From NCBI GenBank assembly GCA_045596365.1, contig JAZOCE010000022.1:51123-115122 (forward strand): 64,000 nucleotides of DNA, written 5' to 3'. The first letter of the stretch is position 1. Every line of letters starts with the position of its first letter. The notes under the pieces were generated by a model. It saw only the letters and a list, made by a program, of their open reading frames with translations, was not told the DNA's origin and made no database searches. This DNA comes from RGIG4079 sp045596365. Lineage in GTDB: Bacteria; Bacteroidota; Bacteroidia; Bacteroidales; Muribaculaceae. The translations under genes and the position numbers were made by a program. Positions 42,974 to 51,699 of this stretch are shown here, one piece after another.

Positions 42974-43891
42974 ATGAAGAGTAACAGTCTTGTTTCAATC
43001 TCTGACATTAATAAAGAGGAGATACTGCGCTTGCTTGAGCAGGCTCGATATTTCGAGGAAAACCCAAATCACAAAATCCTTGATGGAAAAGTTGTGGCTA
43101 CGTTGTTTTTTGAGCCATCGACACGCACAAGATTGAGTTTTGAAACAGCAGTAAATCGTTTAGGCGGTCGTGTGATAGGATTTTCTGATGCAAGTACCAC
43201 CAGCTCGTCAAAAGGTGAAACACTCAAAGACACCATAAAAATGGTGAGTAACTATGTGGATCTCATTATCATGCGCCATTATCTTGAAGGGGCTGCACGA
43301 TATGCAAGTGAGGTAACAGATACTCCTGTAATCAATGCCGGAGATGGGGCTAATCAGCATCCTACTCAGACGATGCTTGACTTGTATTCGATTTATAAGA
43401 CACAGGGCACGCTTGAAAATTTGACAATTACAATGGTTGGCGATTTGAAATATGGTCGCACGGTACATTCATTGTTGATGGCAATGCGTTATTTTAATCC
43501 AACGTTCCGTTTTGTGGCTTGTAATGAATTGCAAATGCCGAGCGAATATAAAGATTTTTGTGATAAAAATGGTATTGCATATAGCGAACATACTGATTTC
43601 TCGGCTGATGTAATTAATTCGTCGGACATTATTTATATGACACGTGTTCAACGTGAACGATTTACTGACATTATGGAGTATGAGAAGGTGAAGGATTTAT
43701 ATACATTACACAATGCTATGTTAGATGGCTCACGTGATAATTTGCGTATCCTCCATCCGCTACCACGTGTTAATGAAATAGATTATGATGTCGATGATAA
43801 TCCTAAGGCCTATTATTTTCAACAGGCTCAAAATGGGCTATATGCTCGCCAAGCAATTATATGCAAGGCATTAGGTATTGATATAAAATAA
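42974..43891 (+). CDS. pyrB: aspartate carbamoyltransferase catalytic subunit
   Basis: The 305-residue catalytic chain joins carbamoyl phosphate and aspartate in pyrimidine synthesis. The carbamoyl-phosphate loop FEPSTRTRLSFETA and the HPTQTMLDLYSI segment are textbook for the family, and the aspartate-domain HPLPRVNEI is present. Together with the adjacent regulatory chain gene it predicts the 6+6 allosteric holoenzyme of E. coli type. An attenuator precedes it. Confidence 0.98.
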   Translation: MKSNSLVSISDINKEEILRLLEQARYFEENPNHKILDGKVVATLFFEPSTRTRLSFETAVNRLGGRVIGFSDASTTSSSKGETLKDTIKMVSNYVDLIIMRHYLEGAARYASEVTDTPVINAGDGANQHPTQTMLDLYSIYKTQGTLENLTITMVGDLKYGRTVHSLLMAMRYFNPTFRFVACNELQMPSEYKDFCDKNGIAYSEHTDFSADVINSSDIIYMTRVQRERFTDIMEYEKVKDLYTLHNAMLDGSRDNLRILHPLPRVNEIDYDVDDNPKAYYFQQAQNGLYARQAIICKALGIDIK

Positions 43892-43897
43892 AGGAGG
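43891..43897 (+). promoter_or_regulatory. strong Shine-Dalgarno sequence of pyrI
   Basis: AAGGAGG lies seven bases before ATG 43905, its first base being the last base of the pyrB stop codon. Such full SD sequences are unusual in this genome and fix the pyrI start at 43905 rather than GTG 43902. Confidence 0.8.
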
Positions 43898-43904
43898 ATG
43901 TGTG

Positions 43905-44363
43905 ATGACAAATAAAAAAGAACTTGCAGTAGCAGCATTGCAGAATGGTACGGTAATCGACCATATTCCTTCATCAATGCTTTTTAAGGCTGTTAAAATA
44001 TTAGGAATTGAGAATTTAGAAACTCATGTAACTATAGGGAATAATCTTGAAAGCAGTAAATTAGGCACAAAAGGAATCATAAAGGTTGCTGATGTCCTGT
44101 TTCCTGAGGCAACTCTAAACCGCATAGCTCTGATTGCACCTACAGCTAAAGTTAATATAATTAGAGATTTTGAAGTTGTAGAAAAACATCAAGTAGTGTT
44201 GCCTGATACGATTGTTGGGATTGTAAAATGTGGAAATCCTAAATGTATTACAAATAACGAGCCGATGAAAACACGATTTGAAGTAATAAATCGTGGTGAT
44301 GTTGCAATAAGATGCCACTATTGTGGTCATATTATAAAGAGCAAAAATGCTCAAATAATTTGA
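43905..44363 (+). CDS. pyrI: aspartate carbamoyltransferase regulatory subunit
   Basis: The 152-residue regulatory chain binds CTP/ATP and has the C-terminal zinc site CGNPKC and CHYCG, which contacts the catalytic chain. N-terminal NGTVIDHIPSSMLFKAVKIL forms the nucleotide-binding domain. Start chosen by the Shine-Dalgarno sequence. The flavin reductase gene begins five bases after its stop, so a longer transcript is likely. Confidence 0.97.
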   Translation: MTNKKELAVAALQNGTVIDHIPSSMLFKAVKILGIENLETHVTIGNNLESSKLGTKGIIKVADVLFPEATLNRIALIAPTAKVNIIRDFEVVEKHQVVLPDTIVGIVKCGNPKCITNNEPMKTRFEVINRGDVAIRCHYCGHIIKSKNAQII

Positions 44364-44368
44364 TATTG

Positions 44369-44941
44369 ATGAAGCAGAGCTGGAAACCCGGTACGATGAT
44401 CTATCCGTTGCCTGCGGTGTTGGTGAGTTGTGGGAGCAAGCCTGAAATGCGCAATCTCATTACAGTTGCATGGACAGGAACGGTGTGTACCAATCCGGCA
44501 ATGTGTTATATTTCTGTGCGTCCTGAGCGATATAGCTATGAGATAATAAAGCAAGAGATGCAGTTTACTATAAATCTCACTACTGAAGAGATGGCTCGTG
44601 CAGTAGATTGGTGTGGTGTGAAATCGGGTAGAGATTTTGATAAATGGAAAGAGATGGGGTTGACTCCGATGGATGGGGTTGCTGTCTCATCGCCATATAT
44701 TGAGGAATCACCATTGAGTATTGAGTGTCGAGTAAAAGAGATAATCCCATTAGGCAGTCATCACATGTTTCTTGCTGAGGTGGTAAATGTGCTTGCCGAT
44801 GAAAAATATCTTAATCCCGAAACAGGGGCTTTTGATTTGGGGAAAGCTGGGCTGATAAATTATAGTCATGGGGCTTATTATCTGCAAGGAGAGAAAATAG
44901 GCAAGTTTGGATGGACTGTGCAGAAGAAAAAGAAAAAATAA
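44369..44941 (+). CDS. flavin reductase family protein (FMN-binding split barrel)
   Basis: The 190-residue protein starts KQSWKPGTMIYPLPAVLVSCG and shows the split-barrel pattern with SVRPERYSYEII and FTINLTTEEMARAVDWCG. Family members bind FMN and reduce flavin or act as small oxidoreductases. ATG 44369 is preferred over the in-frame 44312, which lies inside pyrI. It has a Lys-rich C-terminus (VQKKKKK). Physiological partner unknown; it may ride on the pyrBI transcript. Confidence 0.88.
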   Translation: MKQSWKPGTMIYPLPAVLVSCGSKPEMRNLITVAWTGTVCTNPAMCYISVRPERYSYEIIKQEMQFTINLTTEEMARAVDWCGVKSGRDFDKWKEMGLTPMDGVAVSSPYIEESPLSIECRVKEIIPLGSHHMFLAEVVNVLADEKYLNPETGAFDLGKAGLINYSHGAYYLQGEKIGKFGWTVQKKKKK

Positions 44942-44958
44942 TTTAACCAAAAATATTT

Positions 44959-46239
44959 ATGGAAAGAGACAACAAAATTTTTGACATTATTGAGCGGGAA
45001 CATCAACGTCAACGTCATGGTATTGAGTTGATTGCTTCTGAAAACTTTGTTAGTGACCAAGTAATGCAAGCTATGGGTTCATGCTTGACAAATAAGTATG
45101 CTGAAGGTTATCCCGGTCATCGTTATTATGGAGGTTGCCAAGTGGTTGATGAAGCAGAGCAACTTGCTATTGATCGTTTGAAAGAGATATTTGGTGCGTC
45201 TTATGCCAACGTGCAACCCCACTCAGGTGCGCAAGCAAATATGGCTGTGTTTATGGCATGTATGCAACCCGGAGATAAATTCCTCGGTTTGAATCTTGCT
45301 CATGGTGGACACCTTTCACATGGTAGCCCTGTGAACTTCTCTGGTCTTATGTTCCAAGCATTGGAATATAATGTTAAAGAGGATACCGGTCTTGTTGACT
45401 ATGAACAAATGGAAGAAGTGGCTCGTCGAGAACGTCCTAAATTAATCATCGGTGGTGCGAGTGCTTATTCTCGTGAGTGGGATTATGCACGTATGCGTCG
45501 TCTTGCAGATGAAATTGGTGCTATATTCATGGTTGACATGGCTCACCCTGCAGGTCTCATCGCTGCCGGATTACTTGATAACCCGGTAAAATATGCCCAC
45601 ATCGTAACATCAACAACTCACAAAACTCTTCGTGGACCTCGTGGTGGTATCATCTTGCTTGGTGAAGACTTTGAAAATCCATGGGGTAAAAAGACTCCAA
45701 AGGGTGTTACCCGCATGATGTCGTCTCTTCTTGATTCTGCGGTATTCCCCGGTGTTCAGGGAGGTCCACTTGAACATGTGATTGCTGCTAAAGCGGTAGC
45801 ATTTGGTGAAGCATTGCAACCTTCTTATAAAGAATATCAAGCTCAAGTTAAGAAGAATGCAGCTGTTATGGCTCAAGCCCTTGTTGATAAAGGATATAAG
45901 ATTATTTCAGGAGGAACTGATAACCACTGTATGCTTGTTGACCTTCGCACTAAATTCCCTGAACTAACAGGTAAAGTAGCGGAAAAAGTGCTTGTTGATG
46001 CCGATATTACCGCCAACAAAAACATGGTGCCATTTGATAGCCGTTCTCCATTCCAAACATCTGGTATTCGTCTGGGTACTCCGGCTATCACTACTCGTGG
46101 AGCAAAAGAAGAACTTATGGGTGAAATCGTGGAAATGATTGATACTGTTCTTTCAAATCCTGAAGATGAAAAGATGATTGCTTCTGTTCGCGAAAAAGTG
46201 AATAAAACAATGGAAGACTACCCAATGTTTGCTTACTAA
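44959..46239 (+). CDS. glyA: serine hydroxymethyltransferase
   Basis: The 426-residue PLP enzyme converts serine and tetrahydrofolate to glycine and methylene-THF. It has GIELIASENFVS at the N-terminus and NKYAEGYPGHRYYGG. The PLP-lysine motif is VTSTTHKTLRGPRGG, and HPAGLIAAG is also conserved. Length is normal for the bacterial enzyme. It sits 17 bases after the flavin reductase gene and is followed by a clear terminator. Confidence 0.99.
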   Translation: MERDNKIFDIIEREHQRQRHGIELIASENFVSDQVMQAMGSCLTNKYAEGYPGHRYYGGCQVVDEAEQLAIDRLKEIFGASYANVQPHSGAQANMAVFMACMQPGDKFLGLNLAHGGHLSHGSPVNFSGLMFQALEYNVKEDTGLVDYEQMEEVARRERPKLIIGGASAYSREWDYARMRRLADEIGAIFMVDMAHPAGLIAAGLLDNPVKYAHIVTSTTHKTLRGPRGGIILLGEDFENPWGKKTPKGVTRMMSSLLDSAVFPGVQGGPLEHVIAAKAVAFGEALQPSYKEYQAQVKKNAAVMAQALVDKGYKIISGGTDNHCMLVDLRTKFPELTGKVAEKVLVDADITANKNMVPFDSRSPFQTSGIRLGTPAITTRGAKEELMGEIVEMIDTVLSNPEDEKMIASVREKVNKTMEDYPMFAY

Positions 46240-46264
46240 TCAGATAATTTATATTAAAAATAAG

Positions 46265-46296
46265 ATAAAGGTTGCGAAGTTTGTCGCAACCTTTAT
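46265..46296 (+). terminator. terminator of glyA
   Basis: A perfect 13-bp stem (46265-46277 with 46284-46296), six-base loop, followed by TTCTTTTAAT. Confidence 0.9.
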
Positions 46297-46339
46297 TCTT
46301 TTAATAGTGGGGATGTTATGAATTGCGCATTAAAATTTG

Positions 46340-46347
46340 TATCTTTG
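46340..46347 (+). promoter_or_regulatory. -7 box directly before the plsC-like gene
   Basis: TATCTTTG ends four bases before ATG 46352, so the mRNA would start at or one base before the start codon. Confidence 0.55.
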
Positions 46348-46351
46348 CAAT

Positions 46352-47077
46352 ATGATTTACTTATATCGAATTTATCAATTGTTTATAATGTTGCCCATTG
46401 CTCTTGTGGCAACATCATTGACTGCGATATTGACAATAGTGGTGTGCGCGTTTGGTGATGCAAGTCGCAGTAGTTATTATCTCGCAATGGTATGGGCTAA
46501 GATTATGTGCTGGGTGTCATTGGTGAGAGTAACGATTAATGGACGTGAAAATATAGATACAAAAACATCCTATGTGTTTGTTGCAAACCACCAGGGGGCT
46601 TATGATATCTTTGCTATCTATGGATATCTTGGTCATAATTTCAAATGGATGATGAAAAAGAGCCTAGAGAAGATACCATTAGTAGGATATGCTTGCCGTC
46701 GTGCCGGTCAGATATTTGTGGATAATTCTTCTCCTGTAGCTGTGCGCAAAACAATGGAAGATGCGGAGAAACGATTACAAGGCGGAATGTCGGTTGTTGC
46801 ATTCCCAGAAGGAACACGCTCAAAGAATGGCAAGATGCGTTCATTTAAGCGTGGCGCATATCAGTTGGCTGTAGAATTTGGGCTTCCTGTAGTGCCAATC
46901 ACTATTTCAGGGGCTTATGAAATCATGCCAAAAGATGCAAAATTGCCTAAATGGGGTCATGTTGTGTTGACAATTCACAAGCCTATATATGCTCCGGAGC
47001 AAGGACATGACATGGCTCATCTCATGGACGAATCTTATAACGCAATTGCATCGGCTCTACCACAGAGATATAAATAA
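46352..47077 (+). CDS. plsC: 1-acyl-sn-glycerol-3-phosphate acyltransferase
   Basis: The 241-residue membrane-bound enzyme adds the second acyl chain in phosphatidic acid synthesis. It has an N-terminal hydrophobic segment, the HX4D catalytic motif NHQGAYDIF, and the FPEGTRS acyl-acceptor motif. ATG 46352 is preferred; the frame open from TTG 46337 overlaps the promoter box. The LptF/G-type permease gene follows by 12 bases. Confidence 0.93.
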   Translation: MIYLYRIYQLFIMLPIALVATSLTAILTIVVCAFGDASRSSYYLAMVWAKIMCWVSLVRVTINGRENIDTKTSYVFVANHQGAYDIFAIYGYLGHNFKWMMKKSLEKIPLVGYACRRAGQIFVDNSSPVAVRKTMEDAEKRLQGGMSVVAFPEGTRSKNGKMRSFKRGAYQLAVEFGLPVVPITISGAYEIMPKDAKLPKWGHVVLTIHKPIYAPEQGHDMAHLMDESYNAIASALPQRYK

Positions 47078-47079
47078 AA

Positions 47080-47085
47080 AAGGAG
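47080..47085 (+). promoter_or_regulatory. Shine-Dalgarno sequence of the permease gene
   Basis: AAGGAG four bases before ATG 47090. A clear SD like this is uncommon in the window and supports the chosen start. Confidence 0.6.
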
Positions 47086-47089
47086 AAAG

Positions 47090-48994
47090 ATGCTTAAGGT
47101 AAAAAGACTATATACATTTATGTTAGAGAGCTTTATGCCTCTATTCTTTATGACATTTTTTATATGTCTTTTTATAGTTTTGATGCAATTCTTGTGGCGA
47201 TACATTGACGACCTTGTTGGGAAAGGTCTTGAAGTGGGTGTTATTGCTGAATTATTCTTTTATGCTGCATTGACAATGGTGCCGATGGCATTACCATTGG
47301 CGGTGCTGTTGGCATCGTTGATGACCTTTGGTAATCTCGGTGAGCGATTTGAGTTAACAGCAATGAAAGCTTCAGGGGTATCGCTATTGAAGTCAATGCG
47401 TCCTCTTGTAGTTTTGATGATTTTTGTCGCAATTGGTGCTTTCTTTTTTCAAAACAATGTATTGCCTGTTGCGCAAACAAAAATGTGGACACTTCTATAT
47501 TCAATGCGTCAAAAATCTCCAGAACTTGAAATTCCTGAAGGGGTTTTCTATGACCAAATTCCCGGATATAACCTATTTGTAGAAAAGAAGGATAGAGATA
47601 CCGGTGTATTATATGATTTGATGATATATGATGTGTCGGCTGGTTTTGATAACGCACGTGTAATCCTTGCTGATTCAGGGAAAATGAGCTTTACTGCTGA
47701 CAAGACTCATCTATTTCTAAATTTATATAGTGGAGAACAATTTGAAAACTTGAAAGAACAAGGATCTTCATCAGGGAATGTTCCTTATCGCCGAGAGTCT
47801 TTCTCAAATAAAGATATTCTGATTGCGTTTGATGCTAATTTTAACCGAATGGATGAAGAGGGTATGCGCAATCAATATGTTGGGAAAAACATCTCAGAAC
47901 TGCAAGCTACAATTGATTCAGTACAATCAAGAGTAGATAGTATCGGGAGGATGTATGGGCAAGCGATAAAAGAGATTCCTTATTTTGGTGTAACATATTA
48001 TAAACGCTCTTATGTCAATGGTAAACTAACACAAGTCAAGCAACAACCGGTTGTGTTGACCACTCCCATTAATATTGACTCCGTGTTTGATGGAGAGAGT
48101 CCAGCTGAATATAAAGGATATTTGGCACAGGCTTTAAACAAAGCAAAACGCCATCAGCAAGATTATGAATATAAGAGCTATCAAATGAAAGATGACCGCA
48201 AGACAATTCGTCGTCATGATATTGAATTGCAAAAGAAATTCACGTTGTCATTTGCATGTATTATATTCTTCTTTATTGGTGCTCCTCTCGGTGCTATTAT
48301 TCGCAAAGGTGGACTTGGAATGCCTTTAGTGATATCAGTTATCTTGTTTATCTTTTATTATATAATTGATAATACCGGTTATAAGATGGCTCGTGAGGGA
48401 CGTATTGAAGTTTGGCAAGGGATGTGGCTCAGCTCTGCAGTATTGTTGCCGTTGGGGATATTCTTTACTTATAAAGCGGTTAATGACTCTGCAGTATTCA
48501 ACCGAGATGCCTATATGAATTTTTTCCGTCGTTTGTTTGGCATGAATGAAATGCGAAATGTTCAATTGAAAGAGGTGGTTATGGATGATGTTATCGAAGA
48601 GGTAGCATTATCGAAAATAGATGCGTTGAAACAAAAAAGTCAATCATTCCTTTCTCTAAATAAAAAACCACAATCTTATTTAAATTATTGGTTAAAAGGA
48701 TATAGCCGAACTGAACTCCATGAAATATCGTCAGAAATGGAGGATTTAGTCCAATATATGTCTAACTCGCAGAATAAAATCATTATAAATAAATTGATGG
48801 ATTATCCTATATTGAGAAGCCTTTGGTTGTATCACCCAACAAATTATAAGTGGTTGGCATATACATGTATCGCATTGTTCCCAATAGGGTTGCCTATGTA
48901 TTTGATAGGACTCAAAAGCCAAAGTAGATTAAAAAATGAAATCAAGGCGATTATCAATGTGAGCAATGATTTAGAGAAACAATTAAAAAAGTAA
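47090..48994 (+). CDS. LptF/LptG-family lipopolysaccharide export permease
   Basis: The 634-residue protein has an N-terminal block of three membrane helices (about 10-120; LPLAVLLASLMTFGNLGERFE is the family coupling region, shown in part). A periplasmic beta-jellyroll-like domain follows, then three helices around 385-470 (IGAPLGAIIRKGGLGMPLV). E. coli LptF and LptG have about 360 residues, so this long form has an enlarged periplasmic part and a C-terminal extension of about 150 residues ending in a further helix (LFPIGLPMYLIGL). It extracts LPS from the inner membrane with LptB, not encoded here. It lies between plsC and ribBA. Confidence 0.9.
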   Translation: MLKVKRLYTFMLESFMPLFFMTFFICLFIVLMQFLWRYIDDLVGKGLEVGVIAELFFYAALTMVPMALPLAVLLASLMTFGNLGERFELTAMKASGVSLLKSMRPLVVLMIFVAIGAFFFQNNVLPVAQTKMWTLLYSMRQKSPELEIPEGVFYDQIPGYNLFVEKKDRDTGVLYDLMIYDVSAGFDNARVILADSGKMSFTADKTHLFLNLYSGEQFENLKEQGSSSGNVPYRRESFSNKDILIAFDANFNRMDEEGMRNQYVGKNISELQATIDSVQSRVDSIGRMYGQAIKEIPYFGVTYYKRSYVNGKLTQVKQQPVVLTTPINIDSVFDGESPAEYKGYLAQALNKAKRHQQDYEYKSYQMKDDRKTIRRHDIELQKKFTLSFACIIFFFIGAPLGAIIRKGGLGMPLVISVILFIFYYIIDNTGYKMAREGRIEVWQGMWLSSAVLLPLGIFFTYKAVNDSAVFNRDAYMNFFRRLFGMNEMRNVQLKEVVMDDVIEEVALSKIDALKQKSQSFLSLNKKPQSYLNYWLKGYSRTELHEISSEMEDLVQYMSNSQNKIIINKLMDYPILRSLWLYHPTNYKWLAYTCIALFPIGLPMYLIGLKSQSRLKNEIKAIINVSNDLEKQLKK

Positions 48995-49019
48995 TCAAAC
49001 AAAGCAATAATATACAATA

Positions 49020-50231
49020 ATGCAAGCGATAAAATTAGACTCAATAGAAGAAGCATTAAAGGACTTCAAAGAAGGTAAATTTGTAATAGTTGTCGATGAT
49101 GAAGATCGTGAAAATGAAGGCGATCTCATTGTGGCAGCTGAAAAAATAACACCTGAACAAGTTAATTTTATGCTTAAAAATGCTCGAGGTGTTTTGTGTG
49201 TTCCCATAACATTATCAAGATGTCGTGAGTTGCAATTAAACCGTCAAGTCGATGATAATACTTCAGTATTGGGAACTCCATTTACGGTAACTGTTGATAA
49301 ACTCGAAGGTTGCTCTACAGGAGTATCTATTGAGGATCGCGCTGCAACAATACGCGCATTGGCCGATCCGGCTTCTACCCCTGAAACATTTGGCCGCCCT
49401 GGTCACATCAATCCATTGTATGCACAGGATCAAGGCGTTTTGCATCGTGCAGGACACACTGAGGCAGGTGTTGACATGGCTCGCCTTGCAGGGTTATATC
49501 CGGCTGCTGCATTGATGGAGATAATGAGTGATGATGGAACAATGGCACGTTTGCCAGAGTTGCGCCGTCTTGCTGATGAATGGGATATGAAATTGATATC
49601 GATTCGTGACCTTATCGCTTATCGCTTAAAGCAAGAGTCTCTTGTGGAAAAGGGAGAAGAGGTAGATATGCCAACAGAGTATGGCCATTTCCGACTCATT
49701 CCCTTCCGTCAAAAAAGTAATGGACTTGAACATATTGCGATAATAAAAGGTGATGTATCTAATGGTGATCCTGTGCTTGTAAGAGTTCATTCATCATGCG
49801 CAACAGGTGATATTTTTGGCTCAAAACGTTGCGATTGTGGAGAGCAGCTACACAAAGCAATGCAGATGATTGAAAAAGAGGGTCGAGGTGTTGTTGTATA
49901 TCTCAACCAAGAAGGTCGCGGAATTGGTTTGATGGATAAAATCAGAGCATATAAATTACAGGAAGACGGATTAGATACAGTTGATGCTAATATCCATCTT
50001 GGTCACAAAGCTGATGAGCGTGATTATGGAGTTGGTGCTCAAATCCTTCGCTCATTAGGCGTTGAAAAAATGAGACTGATTTCCAACAACCCTGTTAAGC
50101 GCATCGGTCTTGAGGGCTATGGGTTAAATGTTGAAGAAAATGTTCCAATTGAGATTGAACCCAACGAGTACAATCGTTTCTACATGCAAACAAAGAAAAC
50201 TCGCATGGGACATGACCTCCACAAACTATAG
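49020..50231 (+). CDS. ribBA: bifunctional 3,4-dihydroxy-2-butanone-4-phosphate synthase / GTP cyclohydrolase II
   Basis: The 403-residue fusion covers both entry reactions of riboflavin synthesis. The RibB half (about 1-205) has DDEDRENEGDL, TGVSIEDRAATI and HTEAGVDMARLAG. The RibA half (about 206-403) has zinc motif CATGDIFGSKRCDCG and NQEGRGIGLMDKI, with both halves apparently intact. No FMN riboswitch is recognised upstream; it is 25 bases after the permease gene and likely co-transcribed. Another hairpin follows at 50239-50277. Confidence 0.98.
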   Translation: MQAIKLDSIEEALKDFKEGKFVIVVDDEDRENEGDLIVAAEKITPEQVNFMLKNARGVLCVPITLSRCRELQLNRQVDDNTSVLGTPFTVTVDKLEGCSTGVSIEDRAATIRALADPASTPETFGRPGHINPLYAQDQGVLHRAGHTEAGVDMARLAGLYPAAALMEIMSDDGTMARLPELRRLADEWDMKLISIRDLIAYRLKQESLVEKGEEVDMPTEYGHFRLIPFRQKSNGLEHIAIIKGDVSNGDPVLVRVHSSCATGDIFGSKRCDCGEQLHKAMQMIEKEGRGVVVYLNQEGRGIGLMDKIRAYKLQEDGLDTVDANIHLGHKADERDYGVGAQILRSLGVEKMRLISNNPVKRIGLEGYGLNVEENVPIEIEPNEYNRFYMQTKKTRMGHDLHKL

Positions 50232-50238
50232 TTCGTTA

Positions 50239-50277
50239 TTAACGTGAGTTTTATATAGAATATTGAGCTCACGTTAA
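50239..50277 (+). terminator. weak hairpin after ribBA
   Basis: TTAACGTGAG (50239-50248) pairs perfectly with CTCACGTTAA (50268-50277) around a 19-base loop. The following sequence has no T run, so terminator strength is doubtful. Confidence 0.45.
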
Positions 50278-50378
50278 ATAATACATTAATTGCTGATTAG
50301 CGATATTAGATGAATTGCTCACCTAAAATAAGGGAACTATCGCGAAACGACTTAGGGGTATATGTATAAGAGATTATC

Positions 50379-51698
50379 TCAATTTTGATACTGACTTATA
50401 GGAAAATGGATGACGAAGCGAGTGAGGCTGTCGTTATAGGTGCGGAGCGAAAAACGACAATTGTGTTTCATTAGTGTTTCTCGTATAAATATCAATCCAA
50501 GTCCTTGCCCATTGGGCTTTGTTGAGAAGAATGGGGTGAATAATTTGTTTGCAGTATCGTTATCAATTCCTTTTCCTGTATCAGAAATTTCGATTATAGG
50601 TGAATCTTCGGTATAGGTTTTAATAGAGATTGTTCCATTATTGCCAATACTTTCGATGGCATTTTTGATAATGTTTACAATAGCATGTTCTATCAAAGGT
50701 CCATCAATCATTACCGGAAGAGGATTAGGACATAAATCAATGTTGATTGAAATGCCGTTTTCAGTACACACGCTTTCCATAATAGATGCACAATGTGACG
50801 CACATTCATTGAGGTCATTTATAGACAAGTCGGGTTCCGGAATTTTTACAACATCGGCAAATCGTGTAATAAAATTACTCATCCCATGGCTACGTTCAAT
50901 GCACACTTGTAGAGCATATTGCAGGTCCTCGCAATTTTCAATTGTTGCAAGGGTGTCATTTATCATGTCAAGCGTAGATGTAACTCCAGCAACACTATTA
51001 TTTACTTCATGAGCAATCATGCGGATAACCTTTTCATAGGCCTTCTTTTCAGCTTTCATAACCTCAGATGTCAAGCTTTCAATTAAGATAAATGGATGAT
51101 AAAATCCACGATCTACAAATGAAAGTTTAGAACATCGATATATCATTGCATCACCAATGCGTAATGTCTCAGTTGCTCCTTGTGGAACGTGATGCAATCT
51201 ATCGGCAAGAGGTGTAGATAACTCCTCAATTGTTTTTCCTATAGCAGTATTATCAGAACTTACCCCAAGGAATTGTACTGCTGATGCGTTAATTGATGTT
51301 ATTTTGTTGTCAAAGTCGAGGATTATAACTCCCATTGGTGACGATTTGATGATGAGATCGAGGAAATAGTTTTGTTCACGCAACCGCAAACGCTCCGTTT
51401 TTAATTCACTCATCATGCGGTTAAACACATCCACAATGCGGTCGGCATCATGTTGCCCAACATGGGATAAACGACTGCTGAAATCCTGCTCATTTAGCAA
51501 GTTCATACCATTAGCCAAAGCATCAAGCGTTTTTAATACTTTGAAATAAAAGTACCCAATAAAACATAGACACAAAGCTAAGAAACACTCTGCGAGATAG
51601 AATATTGTAGAGTCTAAAGATGTTGAAATCTTTAGCAGAAAGATGCTTGTCGCTAAAAGCAAAATTGCGAGACAAATAAAAAGAGTTCTTAGCTTCAT
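50379..51698 (-). CDS. sensor histidine kinase of the efflux operon
   Basis: The 439-residue kinase has two N-terminal membrane helices (about 5-22 and 30-52) with a short periplasmic loop, so it may sense the membrane itself. A HAMP-like/helical segment, a PAS domain (about 110-210, SPMGVIILDFDNKITSIN) and a HisKA with His 230 in RMIAHEVNNSVAG follow. The HATPase domain has EHAIVNIIKNAIES, ISDTGKGID and GQGLGLIFIRETL. It starts right after the response regulator gene, with one base between them, and is the last gene of the efflux operon. It resembles the NtrB/NtrY class that pairs with NtrC regulators. Confidence 0.95.
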   Translation of the reverse strand: MKLRTLFICLAILLLATSIFLLKISTSLDSTIFYLAECFLALCLCFIGYFYFKVLKTLDALANGMNLLNEQDFSSRLSHVGQHDADRIVDVFNRMMSELKTERLRLREQNYFLDLIIKSSPMGVIILDFDNKITSINASAVQFLGVSSDNTAIGKTIEELSTPLADRLHHVPQGATETLRIGDAMIYRCSKLSFVDRGFYHPFILIESLTSEVMKAEKKAYEKVIRMIAHEVNNSVAGVTSTLDMINDTLATIENCEDLQYALQVCIERSHGMSNFITRFADVVKIPEPDLSINDLNECASHCASIMESVCTENGISINIDLCPNPLPVMIDGPLIEHAIVNIIKNAIESIGNNGTISIKTYTEDSPIIEISDTGKGIDNDTANKLFTPFFSTKPNGQGLGLIFIRETLMKHNCRFSLRTYNDSLTRFVIHFPISQYQN

Positions 51699-51699
51699 T

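Noticed and set aside
42390..42998. A 202-codon minus-strand open frame covering the palindrome region and the pyrB leader
   Set aside because: It runs antisense through tandem repeats, palindromes and the attenuator, overlaps the pyrB start, and its peptide is low-complexity repeat translation (FNSQFSTFNFQLS).
48995..49019. FMN riboswitch before ribBA
   Set aside because: Only 25 bases separate it from the preceding gene; there is no room for the element.
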